This document shows, one piece after another, positions 1 through 6,224 of a stretch of 6,450 nt of DNA. The translations under genes and the position numbers were made by a program. The stretch's first letter is position 1, and each line of letters begins with the position of its first letter. Source of the stretch: Betaproteobacteria bacterium. Lineage in GTDB: Bacteria > Pseudomonadota > Gammaproteobacteria > Burkholderiales > Burkholderiaceae_C. The notes beneath the pieces are model-generated. The model was not told where the DNA came from. It made no database searches and worked only from the letters and a program-made list of their open reading frames with translations. The stretch covers positions 1 through 6,450 of the forward strand of contig RFSP01000112.1 of the NCBI GenBank assembly GCA_009923895.1, given 5' to 3'.

Positions 1-336
1 AACCGCGGCGGCTACAAGGTGTTCTCGATCGAGGTCGAGAACTGCCTGATGGCGCATCCGCAGGTGCAGGAGGCAGCCACCGTGGGCGTGCCTTGCCCGG
101 TGCTGGGCGAGCGGGTTCATGCCTTTGTGGGTCTCAAGCCGGGCTACGCCGCCACCGAAGTCCTGCAGGCCGAACTCAAGGCCCACTGCAAGGCGGTGCT
201 CTCAGACTACAAGGTGCCCGAGTCCTACACTGTGCAGACCACGGCCTTGCCGCGCAATGCCAATGGTAAGCTGCTCAAACGCGAGATGCGCGATCAGGTG
301 GCCCATCTTTCTCCTGTTCTGGACAAACGCGCATGA
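1..336 (+). CDS. AMP-forming acyl-CoA synthetase, C-terminal part (5' end outside window)
   Basis: This is the last 111 residues of an adenylate-forming enzyme (ANL superfamily), which activates a carboxylic acid with ATP and then transfers the acyl group to CoA in the cytoplasm. The frame is open from base 1, so the gene begins upstream. Visible residues 3-17 carry the hallmark of the mobile C-terminal domain (RGGYKVFSIEVE, then LMAHPQVQEAATVGVP), followed by LGERVHAFV. Near the end, LPRNANGKLLKRE holds the lysine (bases 268-270) that matches the conserved catalytic lysine of the adenylation half-reaction, the site that is acetylated in acetyl-CoA synthetase. The domain is therefore intact to its C-terminus. 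The substrate cannot be read: the N-terminal acyl-binding region is missing. Its stop overlaps the start of the next gene as ATGA, which suggests co-translation with a MaoC-type hydratase and a role in fatty or organic acid catabolism. Family call sure; substrate open. Confidence 0.93.
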   Translation, partial: NRGGYKVFSIEVENCLMAHPQVQEAATVGVPCPVLGERVHAFVGLKPGYAATEVLQAELKAHCKAVLSDYKVPESYTVQTTALPRNANGKLLKREMRDQVAHLSPVLDKRA

Positions 337-824
337 GCAGCACACCCACCCCGCCCTCCAGCCGCGCCGGCTCCTTTGCTCAATCGGTGGATGAGATCCG
401 CAGCCTGGTCGGCCGCGAAGCCTTCCTCACCGACTGGGTGCAACTGAGCCAGCGCCATATTGATCTGTTCGCCGAGGCCACCGGCGACTTTCAATGGATC
501 CATGTGGACGTCGAGCGCTCGCGCCAGCAATCGCCCTATGGCAACACCATCGCCCACGGCTTTCTCACGCTGTCGCTGCTGCCCCATCTCATGGAGTTGG
601 CCTACAGCGTCTCAGACATTCGCATGGGGGTGAACTATGGGCTCAATCGCGTGCGATTCATCACCCCCGTGCCAGCCGGCAGCCGCGTGCGCGGCCATTT
701 CAAGCTGCTGGACTTTCAAGACCTGCCCGGCGGTGCCCAACTCACCACCGAGGTGACCGTGGAACTTGAGGGCTCTTCCAAACCGGCCTGCGTGGCGGAG
801 TCGGTGTCGAGGGGCTTTGTTTAA
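333..824 (+). CDS. NodN/MaoC-like (R)-specific enoyl-CoA hydratase family protein
   Basis: A 163-residue single hot-dog-fold protein of the MaoC/(R)-hydratase family. Members add water across a trans-2-enoyl-CoA double bond, or remove it, in the cytoplasm. The hydratase-2 motif sits at residues 47-59 (AEATGDFQWIHVD), with Asp52 and His57 at the five-residue spacing of the catalytic Asp/His pair of PhaJ-type enzymes. It is followed by the substrate-tunnel segment GNTIAHGFLTLSLLP (70-84). The Gln-Trp-Ile-His form and this segment resemble the NodN branch of the family; 163 residues fits a one-domain member with about 25 extra N-terminal residues. The ATG overlaps the stop of the upstream acyl-CoA synthetase (ATGA) and has no good Shine-Dalgarno site, so coupled translation is likely. 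Together the two suggest acyl-CoA catabolism or supply of 3-hydroxyacyl-CoA. The physiological substrate is unknown, and the NodN label does not imply nodulation. Confidence 0.9.
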   Translation: MSSTPTPPSSRAGSFAQSVDEIRSLVGREAFLTDWVQLSQRHIDLFAEATGDFQWIHVDVERSRQQSPYGNTIAHGFLTLSLLPHLMELAYSVSDIRMGVNYGLNRVRFITPVPAGSRVRGHFKLLDFQDLPGGAQLTTEVTVELEGSSKPACVAESVSRGFV

Positions 825-839
825 AAGGCGAAAAAAGCA

Positions 840-845
840 AAGGAG
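840..845 (+). promoter_or_regulatory. Shine-Dalgarno site of the response regulator gene
   Basis: AAGGAG lies 11 bases before the ATG at 857, in an A-rich 32-base gap after the hydratase stop. It is the strongest ribosome binding site in the window, though spaced a little far from its start. It shows that the regulator is translated independently of the hydratase. I see no clear -35/-10 pair in this gap, so the two-component genes may be transcribed by read-through or from a promoter inside the upstream gene. Confidence 0.7.
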
Positions 846-856
846 AAGTTGACGCC

Positions 857-1582
857 ATGAAAGTGCTCTTGATCGATGACCACCCGCTCATACAAGCCGC
901 GGTGCAATCGGTGATTTCAAGCCTGCAAAGCGACGTGCAGGTCACAGGGGCGGAGTCCGCCGCGCGCGCGAGAGAGGTGCTCTCACAAGATGCCAATTAC
1001 GACCTCATCTTGCTCGACCTGTCCCTGGGCGATGCGAACGGCCATGATCTCTTGGTCGAATTTCGGGCCGCCTACCCAGAATTGCCGGTGGTGGTGCTTT
1101 CGGCCTCAGAGCGCACCAGCGATGTGCTGCGCTCCATTGATGCAGGCGCCATGGGTTTCGTCTCCAAACGATCCTCGCACGCCGAGCTCGTCCAAGCGCT
1201 CAAAACCGTCATGGCGGGAGGCTTGGTGATCCCGCACTCCATGCTGCAGTTGCAAGACTCACCCGATGGGCCGGCCATTCCCGAAGCAGCCCACCACCCT
1301 CAGCCCCACGCGTCGGCCCCCGGGGGTGATCCCAAGGCGGTCTTGCGCAAGATCGGGCTCACCCCTCGACAAACCGATGTCCTCATCATGCTGCTCAAAG
1401 GGTTTTCCAACAAACTCATCGCCCGGGGCTTGCACTTGTCGGTGGAGACGGTCAAAGACCACGTGGCGGCCGTATTGCGTGCGCTCAACGTCAGCACCCG
1501 CACCCAAGCCGTGTTGGTGGTCAGCCAAATGATGCAGGCGCACGGCGTGTTTCCAGGTTGGATCACCGAAGGCCAGTCTTGA
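857..1582 (+). CDS. NarL/LuxR-family DNA-binding response regulator
   Basis: A 241-residue cytoplasmic transcription regulator with an N-terminal receiver domain (about 1-122) and a C-terminal LuxR/GerE helix-turn-helix (about 166-222). The receiver has the full set of active-site residues: Asp7 and Asp8 for Mg2+, Asp54 as phospho-acceptor (LILLDLSL), Ser82 at the switch position, and Lys104. The output domain reads LTPRQTDVLIMLLKGFSNK, then LSVETVKDHV as recognition region, then LNVSTRTQAV, as in NarL/FixJ proteins. The linker (about 134-160) is long and rich in Pro, His and Ala, probably flexible. The ATG at 857 is preceded by AAGGAG. The stop overlaps the start of the hybrid histidine kinase gene (TTGA), which makes that kinase the likely partner. 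Its targets cannot be read from this window; the upstream acyl-CoA genes are a possible but unproven target. It is full length with no missing key residue. Confidence 0.94.
   Translation: MKVLLIDDHPLIQAAVQSVISSLQSDVQVTGAESAARAREVLSQDANYDLILLDLSLGDANGHDLLVEFRAAYPELPVVVLSASERTSDVLRSIDAGAMGFVSKRSSHAELVQALKTVMAGGLVIPHSMLQLQDSPDGPAIPEAAHHPQPHASAPGGDPKAVLRKIGLTPRQTDVLIMLLKGFSNKLIARGLHLSVETVKDHVAAVLRALNVSTRTQAVLVVSQMMQAHGVFPGWITEGQS
1568..1572 (+). promoter_or_regulatory. Ribosome binding site supporting the TTG start of the kinase
   Basis: GAAGG lies 6 bases before the TTG at 1579, inside the end of the response regulator gene. Its good spacing favours TTG 1579, which forms a TTGA overlap with the regulator stop, over the earlier in-frame TTG at 1558. 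The later ATG at 1639 also has a GGAG, at 1632-1635, but that lies only 3 bases from the codon. Confidence 0.55.
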
Positions 1583-3384
1583 ATCGACCCTGGTGGCCCC
1601 AAGAAGAGGGCAGCGCGCGCCGCATCGACGCGGAGGCGATGCGGTCTCTTTACGTTCAGACGCCAGCCATCTTGGCGGGCAACGCCGTGGGCGTGGTATT
1701 GGTGCTGGCCATTTTTTGGCCCTTTGCCGACCCGGTTTCCATGTGGTCATGGGCCTTCACCGGGGCCGCGCTTTGGGCCCTGCGGCTGGGGCATTGGCTT
1801 CGGTTCACACGCAAGCCCCAAGCCAGTGCCGAGCAACTGCTCAGGTGGCGGCGGAGTTGGCTGTTTTTGGTGCTGGCTTTGGGGTCTGTGTGGGGTGTCG
1901 CCGTCTGGGTGTTCTGGGGCTTGGGAGACGCGTACCGCCAGTTGGCGCTGGTGCTCATTGTCTACAGCTACGGGCTGGCCTCTGTGCAATTGTTGTCGAC
2001 GCAGCCCAAAGTGTTCTTGGCATTCTTGATGGTGCTGATGTGTCCGGCGGTGCTCAGAATTGCCACCGAACCCACCTTGGCGTGGCGCTACCAGTTCTCT
2101 GGGGTGATGGTCCTGTTGCTGGCCGTGACCTGGCTCTTGGGCCGACACTTTGCCGCCGCCTTGAATCAAGCCATCGAGCTCAAGACCCAGACCGAAGCGC
2201 TGGCAGAGCAACTGGCCGTCGAGAAAGCACAAGCCGAGTCGGCGCGGCGTGACGCCGAAGCAGCCAGTCGAGCCAAGACGCAGTTCTTTGCTGCGGCCAG
2301 CCACGACCTGCGTCAGCCCTTGCATGCCATGGGCCTCTTTGGCGAAGCGCTGCGCGCGCGCAGCAACGACCCGCAAGCCCTGCGCTTGATTGACAGCATC
2401 AACGAGTCTGTCGATGCGCTCGAGAGCCTCTTCGGTCAGCTGTTGGATGTCACCAAAATGGACAGCGGGGCCGTGGAGGTGCGGCCGCAACCTGTCAAGG
2501 TTCGCGATTTATTCGCCCGGTTGAGATTGACCTTTGAGCCCGGAGCCTTCGAAAAAGGTCTGGCCTTGAGTTTCTATGGTGAGCAGCACATCGCACACGC
2601 GGATCCGGTGCATTTGGAACGCATCTTGAGAAACCTGGTCAGCAACGCCATTCGTTACACCGAAGACGGAGGGGTGGTGGTGGCCTGTCGGTCCAGGGCG
2701 GGACGGCTGCTCTTTCAGGTGTGGGACAGCGGCTTGGGCCTGGCCGAAGACCAACTTCCTCGCATCTTTGAGGAGTTTTATCAGGTCGACCCCCAACGCC
2801 CCGTCGAGGCCCATCAACGCAAAGGTCTGGGGCTGGGCTTGTCCATTGTCAAGCGGCTCAGTGCGCTGATGGGCACAGAGGTGACCGTGCAAAGCCGGGT
2901 GGGTCGAGGCACGGTGTTTTCATTTTCGCTGCCGGTTGGCCATCTCGTTCCCGCTGCGCCAAGCCCTGCCCAGGTACAAGCGCGACGTTTGAACTTGACG
3001 CTGGAGGGCCGGCGCATCGTGGTGGTTGAAGATGATTCAGCCGTGCGTGAGGGCTTGGGTGTGTTGCTGCAAAGCTGGGGTGCGGCCGTCGACACCTATG
3101 ATTCGTTGGCAGGCTTGAAACAGGGTTTGAATGTGCCGTCCGCACCCCCCGACTTGGCCTTGGTGGATTACCGCTTGTCAGACCAAGAGACGGGCTTGCA
3201 GGCCCTGGACTTGTTGCGTGCTCAATGGCCCTTGGCCTCCATTCCAGCCATCGTCATTTCAGGCTCCAACACCCTCGTGGGCCACGAAGAAATGGCCCAG
3301 AAATACGGCTACCACCTGCTGGTCAAGCCCGTTTTGCCCAACAAGCTCCGCGCCATGATTGGGTTCAAACTGGGGATGCGCTAG
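1579..3384 (+). CDS. Membrane-bound hybrid sensor histidine kinase with C-terminal receiver domain
   Basis: A 601-residue inner-membrane kinase. About six hydrophobic segments (roughly 29-49, 55-75, 93-114, 121-140, 144-162, 173-192) have only short loops, so no periplasmic sensor domain is visible and the signal is probably sensed in or at the membrane. A charged Ala/Glu/Lys/Gln coiled coil (about 195-233) leads to the dimerisation helix with His242 (SHDLRQPLHA). The ATPase domain is complete: N-box around Asn356 (RNLVSNAIRY), G1 DSGLGL (383-388), F-box IFEEFY (396-401), and G2 KGLGLGL (415-421). After a Pro/Ala linker comes a receiver domain (about 480-598) with Glu484/Asp485/Asp486, phospho-acceptor Asp530 (LVDYRL), Ser561 and Lys583-Pro584. 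No Hpt domain follows. I chose TTG 1579 because it overlaps the upstream stop as TTGA and has GAAGG in front; TTG 1558 would add 7 residues. It is probably the partner of the preceding NarL-type regulator. The stimulus is unknown. The 3' end overlaps the convergent ftsH gene by 20 bases. Confidence 0.92.
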   Translation: MNRPWWPQEEGSARRIDAEAMRSLYVQTPAILAGNAVGVVLVLAIFWPFADPVSMWSWAFTGAALWALRLGHWLRFTRKPQASAEQLLRWRRSWLFLVLALGSVWGVAVWVFWGLGDAYRQLALVLIVYSYGLASVQLLSTQPKVFLAFLMVLMCPAVLRIATEPTLAWRYQFSGVMVLLLAVTWLLGRHFAAALNQAIELKTQTEALAEQLAVEKAQAESARRDAEAASRAKTQFFAAASHDLRQPLHAMGLFGEALRARSNDPQALRLIDSINESVDALESLFGQLLDVTKMDSGAVEVRPQPVKVRDLFARLRLTFEPGAFEKGLALSFYGEQHIAHADPVHLERILRNLVSNAIRYTEDGGVVVACRSRAGRLLFQVWDSGLGLAEDQLPRIFEEFYQVDPQRPVEAHQRKGLGLGLSIVKRLSALMGTEVTVQSRVGRGTVFSFSLPVGHLVPAAPSPAQVQARRLNLTLEGRRIVVVEDDSAVREGLGVLLQSWGAAVDTYDSLAGLKQGLNVPSAPPDLALVDYRLSDQETGLQALDLLRAQWPLASIPAIVISGSNTLVGHEEMAQKYGYHLLVKPVLPNKLRAMIGFKLGMR

Positions 3385-5236
3385 GGCTCGCCGGTGTGGC
3401 AGCCACCAAGGCTTTCAAGGCGGCTTCGTCCAAAGTTTCCAGCGCCAGCAATTGCCTCGCACCGCGTTCGAGCAATTCGCGGCGTGCTTGCAAGAGCTCA
3501 AGCGTCTGTTCAAACGCCTTTCTTGAGATCTCCTGCACGGCCGCATCCACCCGCTGCTGCGTGTCTGCCCCCATGCGGTGGCCGTTCATTCCTGAGGGCC
3601 AAGCGGGCACATCCAAGAAGCGGGGGGCCGGTGGCTCGTAGGCCACATGTCCCAAGGCTTCGACCATGCCGTAGCGCATGGCCATGTCACGGGCGATGTC
3701 AGTCACCTTGGCCAGGTCATCGGCGGCCCCTGTGGACCAATGGCCAAACACCAAGTGTTCGGCAGCGCGTCCGCCCAGCAAGACCATGATCTTGTGCTCC
3801 AGCTCCTCACGCGTCATGAGAAACCGGTCTTCGGTGGGGCGTGCAATGGTGTATCCCAACGCGCCGATGCCGCGCGGAATGATGGACACCTTGTGCACCG
3901 TGTCCGCTCCGGGCAGCGCCATGGCCACCAGTGCGTGTCCCATTTCGTGGGTGGCAATCACCTCACGCTCTCGAGGATTGAGCACGCGGTTTTTCTTTTC
4001 CAGGCCGGCCACGATGCGCTCCACGGCCAGGGTGAAGTCGGCCAGTGTCACCTCCACGGCGCCTCGTCGCGTGGCTGTGAGGGCGGCCTCGTTGCACAGG
4101 TTGGCCAAGTCCGCCCCAGAAAAGCCCGTGGTGAGTGCCGCCACCTGAGACAGGTCCAGACCCGAGGCCAGCGCGATCTTGCGCACGTGCACCTGCAAGA
4201 TCTGCACGCGCCCGGCCTTGTCCGGCCGGTCGACCAACACCTGCCGGTCAAAGCGCCCCGCGCGTAGCAAGGCGGGGTCCAAGATTTCAGGGCGGTTGGT
4301 GGCGGCCAGCAGCACCAGCCCCGATGAGCTGTCAAAGCCATCCAACTCGGCCAGCAACTGATTGAGCGTTTGCTCTCGCTCGTCGTGTCCGCCAAAGGGA
4401 GAGGCCGTGCCCCGTGCCCGACCCAGAGCGTCGAGTTCGTCGATGAAGATGATGGCCGGTGCCCGCTCACGCGCCTGCTCAAAGAGGTCGCGCACGCGCG
4501 CCGCGCCCACCCCCACAAACATCTCCACAAATTCGCTGCCCGAGATACTGAAAAACGGCACCCCCGCTTCTCCGGCCACCGCTTTGGCCAGCAGTGTCTT
4601 GCCAGTGCCGGGGGGGCCCACCAGCAGCACGCCTTTGGGCAAGCGCGCGCCCAGGCGCCCATAGCCCGAGGGATCTTTGAGAAAGGCCACGATCTCTTGG
4701 AGTTCAGCCTTGGCCTCGTCCACGCCGGCCACGTCGGCAAAGGTCACACCGGTGACATGCTCCACGTACACCTTGGCGCGGCTTTTGCCAATGCTCATGA
4801 AGCCACCCACCCCTTGCTTGTCGGCCAAGCGGCGCACCACAAAATACCAAAGCCCAAAGAAAATCGCTGTCGGGAGCACCCAGCTCATGAGATCGTGCAG
4901 CAGCGTGCTTTGCACCACACGGGTGTAGGGCACATTGAACTTGCTCAGACGCTCAGCCAGGTCGGGCTCCACCCGGTTGGCCACCAGCACGGTTTGGCCT
5001 CCCGCTTGCGGCGACTTGAGCTTGCCGGTGATGGTGGTGTCGGTGAGTACCACCTCGGCAATCTGGCCTTGTGACAGCGCCTGCTCAAACTGGCTGTAGG
5101 GCACCGCCTCGACGGTGCGGTGTGTTTGCCACCAGCTTTGTAACGCAATCAGCACTGCCAAGGCCAGCAACCAATAGGCCACGTTCCATGAAGACGGGGA
5201 GGGGCTCTTGAAGGGCGAGCGCTCGGCAAGGGGCAT
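3365..5236 (-). CDS. ftsH: FtsH-type ATP-dependent membrane zinc metalloprotease (probable accessory paralogue)
   Basis: A 623-residue inner-membrane AAA+ protease, which in this family forms hexamers that unfold and degrade membrane and short-lived cytosolic proteins. Order: TM1 (about 16-36), small periplasmic domain, TM2 (about 116-137), then the AAA module with Walker A GPPGTGKT (207-214), pore loop MFVGVG with Phe240, Walker B ending Asp266-Glu267 (FIDELDALG), and the second region of homology with Arg325 and Arg328. The protease domain has the zinc motif HEMGH (His430, Glu431, His434) and third ligand Asp507 (GAADDLA). All catalytic residues are present. HEMGH and DELDALG differ from the HEAGH and DEIDAVG of housekeeping FtsH, and the tail after residue 525 is divergent. 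I start at ATG 5236; a TTG directly before it (5239) is possible. Neither has a good ribosome site, and the frame stays open for about 16 further codons upstream. Its neighbour is scpA, not rlmE/ftsJ, so this is probably a second FtsH. Confidence 0.92.
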   Translation of the reverse strand: MPLAERSPFKSPSPSSWNVAYWLLALAVLIALQSWWQTHRTVEAVPYSQFEQALSQGQIAEVVLTDTTITGKLKSPQAGGQTVLVANRVEPDLAERLSKFNVPYTRVVQSTLLHDLMSWVLPTAIFFGLWYFVVRRLADKQGVGGFMSIGKSRAKVYVEHVTGVTFADVAGVDEAKAELQEIVAFLKDPSGYGRLGARLPKGVLLVGPPGTGKTLLAKAVAGEAGVPFFSISGSEFVEMFVGVGAARVRDLFEQARERAPAIIFIDELDALGRARGTASPFGGHDEREQTLNQLLAELDGFDSSSGLVLLAATNRPEILDPALLRAGRFDRQVLVDRPDKAGRVQILQVHVRKIALASGLDLSQVAALTTGFSGADLANLCNEAALTATRRGAVEVTLADFTLAVERIVAGLEKKNRVLNPREREVIATHEMGHALVAMALPGADTVHKVSIIPRGIGALGYTIARPTEDRFLMTREELEHKIMVLLGGRAAEHLVFGHWSTGAADDLAKVTDIARDMAMRYGMVEALGHVAYEPPAPRFLDVPAWPSGMNGHRMGADTQQRVDAAVQEISRKAFEQTLELLQARRELLERGARQLLALETLDEAALKALVAATPASPSASPV

Positions 5237-5246
5237 CAAGCCATTG

Positions 5247-5278
5247 TTGGGCCAGGCCGCGACCGGCCATTGGGCCAG
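5247..5278. repeat. Pair of 9-base direct repeats just upstream of ftsH
   Basis: TTGGGCCAG occurs at 5247-5255 and again at 5270-5278 (plus strand), 23 bases start to start, about two helical turns. Each copy is preceded by CCA or CCATTG. The pair ends 11 bases before the ATG of ftsH in the spacer after scpA. It might be an operator or a chance repeat in GC-rich sequence; no protein can be assigned. Confidence 0.4.
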
Positions 5279-5310
5279 CGCAATGTCGTGGCGTGGTCAG
5301 CTCGGGTGTG

Positions 5311-5327
5311 GCCCGTTCCGCCCGTTC
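5311..5327. repeat. Short tandem repeat in the scpA-ftsH spacer
   Basis: GCCCGTTC occurs twice with one base between (5311-5318 and 5320-5327), a 9-base period, starting 12 bases past the scpA stop codon. It lies in the 103-base scpA-ftsH spacer, the longest non-coding stretch of the window. No function is evident. No clear promoter boxes or rho-independent terminator were found in this spacer. Confidence 0.4.
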
Positions 5328-5339
5328 ATTCAGGGCCCA

Positions 5340-6224
5340 TCAACTCGGCGAGTAAGCCAAGCGCACGTAAATGGGTGCAAAGGCCTCGGCCTGGGTGAGT
5401 TCCACCAGGCTTTCACGGCTGAGTTCCAGCAGCGCGATGAAACTCACCACCAACACAGGCGTGCTGAATTTGGCGTCGAAGAGTTCGTGGAACTCCACAA
5501 ATTGTCGGCCCTGCAGACGCTTGAGCATCAAGCTCATGTGCTCTCGCACAGACAGCTGCTCGCGCGTGATTTTGTGGTGCTGGTTGAGCTTGGCACGACG
5601 CAAGATGTCGGCCCAGGCGGCGCGCAGATCGTCGGGGTGGACATCGGGAAATCGCGGCTGCAGACTTTGCTCAATGAAGACCTGCGCCCGTAAGAAGTCG
5701 CGGCCCAGCAAAGGCAGTGCGTCCAGCTTGGCCGAGGCCAGTTTCATTTGTTCGTATTCCAAGAGCCGGCGCACCAATTCGGCCCGCGGGTCTTCGGGTT
5801 CGCTGCCGTCGGCATTTTTCTTGGGCGGCAAGAGCATGCGCGACTTGATCTCGATGAGCATGGCCGCCATCAACAGGTACTCGGCCGCCAATTCGAGATT
5901 GCGTTGGCGAATTTGCTCGACATAGTCCAGGTACTGCCGCGTGACATCCGCCATGGGAATGTCCAGCACGTTGAAGTTTTGCTTGCGAATGAGGTACAGC
6001 AGCAGGTCCAGCGGGCCTTCAAAGGTCTCTAAGAAGACCTCCAAGGCATCGGGCGGTATGTAGAGGTCCTGCGGCAGCTTGAACAAGGGCTCGCCGTACA
6101 GGCGTGCCAAGGCCACTTGGTCCACCACCTCGGGCAAACCGGCCACCACCGCCTCGTCCGCAGCGTTTGGCAGCGGATCCGATCCTTCGGGCAGGTGAGT
6201 CGGGAGCGTGGACTCTGTGTTCAA
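5340..6224 (-). CDS. scpA: Segregation and condensation protein A
   Basis: A 294-residue kleisin. In the Smc-ScpAB complex ScpA bridges the two SMC heads, binds ScpB, and helps compact and separate the chromosome in the cytoplasm. The N-terminal SMC-neck-binding region carries the family signature FEGPLDLLLYLI (68-79), followed by RKQNFNVLDIPM. The segment AAEYLLMAAMLIEIKSRMLLP (113-133, in two conserved halves) is typical, then a charged middle region, and a C-terminal winged-helix part with FIALLELSRE (262-271) that in the family contacts the SMC cap. The first 30 or so residues are variable and acidic. No Met occurs between residues 1 and 91, and the conserved region begins well before 91. 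The TTG at 6224 is therefore the best start; it overlaps the upstream DUF3460 stop as TTGA, with only a weak ribosome site, so coupled translation is likely. A GTG near residue 26 is an alternative. ScpB and Smc are not in this window. Confidence 0.95.
   Translation of the reverse strand: MNTESTLPTHLPEGSDPLPNAADEAVVAGLPEVVDQVALARLYGEPLFKLPQDLYIPPDALEVFLETFEGPLDLLLYLIRKQNFNVLDIPMADVTRQYLDYVEQIRQRNLELAAEYLLMAAMLIEIKSRMLLPPKKNADGSEPEDPRAELVRRLLEYEQMKLASAKLDALPLLGRDFLRAQVFIEQSLQPRFPDVHPDDLRAAWADILRRAKLNQHHKITREQLSVREHMSLMLKRLQGRQFVEFHELFDAKFSTPVLVVSFIALLELSRESLVELTQAEAFAPIYVRLAYSPS

Noticed and set aside
825..856. Promoter in the A-rich gap before the response regulator
   Set aside because: The gap is short and I cannot find a -35/-10 pair with proper spacing; only the ribosome binding site is supported.
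1747..2490. 247-codon open frame on the minus strand, antisense to the kinase
   Set aside because: The translation is rich in Gln, Gly, His and Arg with no recognisable motif, while the plus strand encodes clear membrane helices and the kinase H-box.
3391..3408. Possible small hairpin (GGTG...CACC) near the end of ftsH as a terminator
   Set aside because: The stem is only four bases, it lies in ftsH codons, and no T-run follows on either strand.
3647..4267. 206-codon open frame on the plus strand, antisense to ftsH
   Set aside because: It lies wholly inside the well-supported ftsH gene, its His/Gly/Arg-rich translation matches no family I know, and long antisense frames are expected in GC-rich genes. 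The same holds for 4370-5074 (plus) inside ftsH.
5085..5270. 61-codon minus-strand frame starting with ATG in the scpA-ftsH spacer
   Set aside because: It runs out of frame into the ftsH N-terminus, has no good ribosome site and no recognisable content.
5326..5342. ATG directly overlapping the scpA stop (TGATG) on the minus strand
   Set aside because: The frame ends after four codons (Met-Gly-Pro-Glu), so it is not a gene; a role as a leader for ftsH is not supported.
6175..6185. Perfect 11-base inverted repeat GGATCCGATCC
   Set aside because: It lies within scpA codons for the variable N-terminus and has no loop or U-run; most likely chance.
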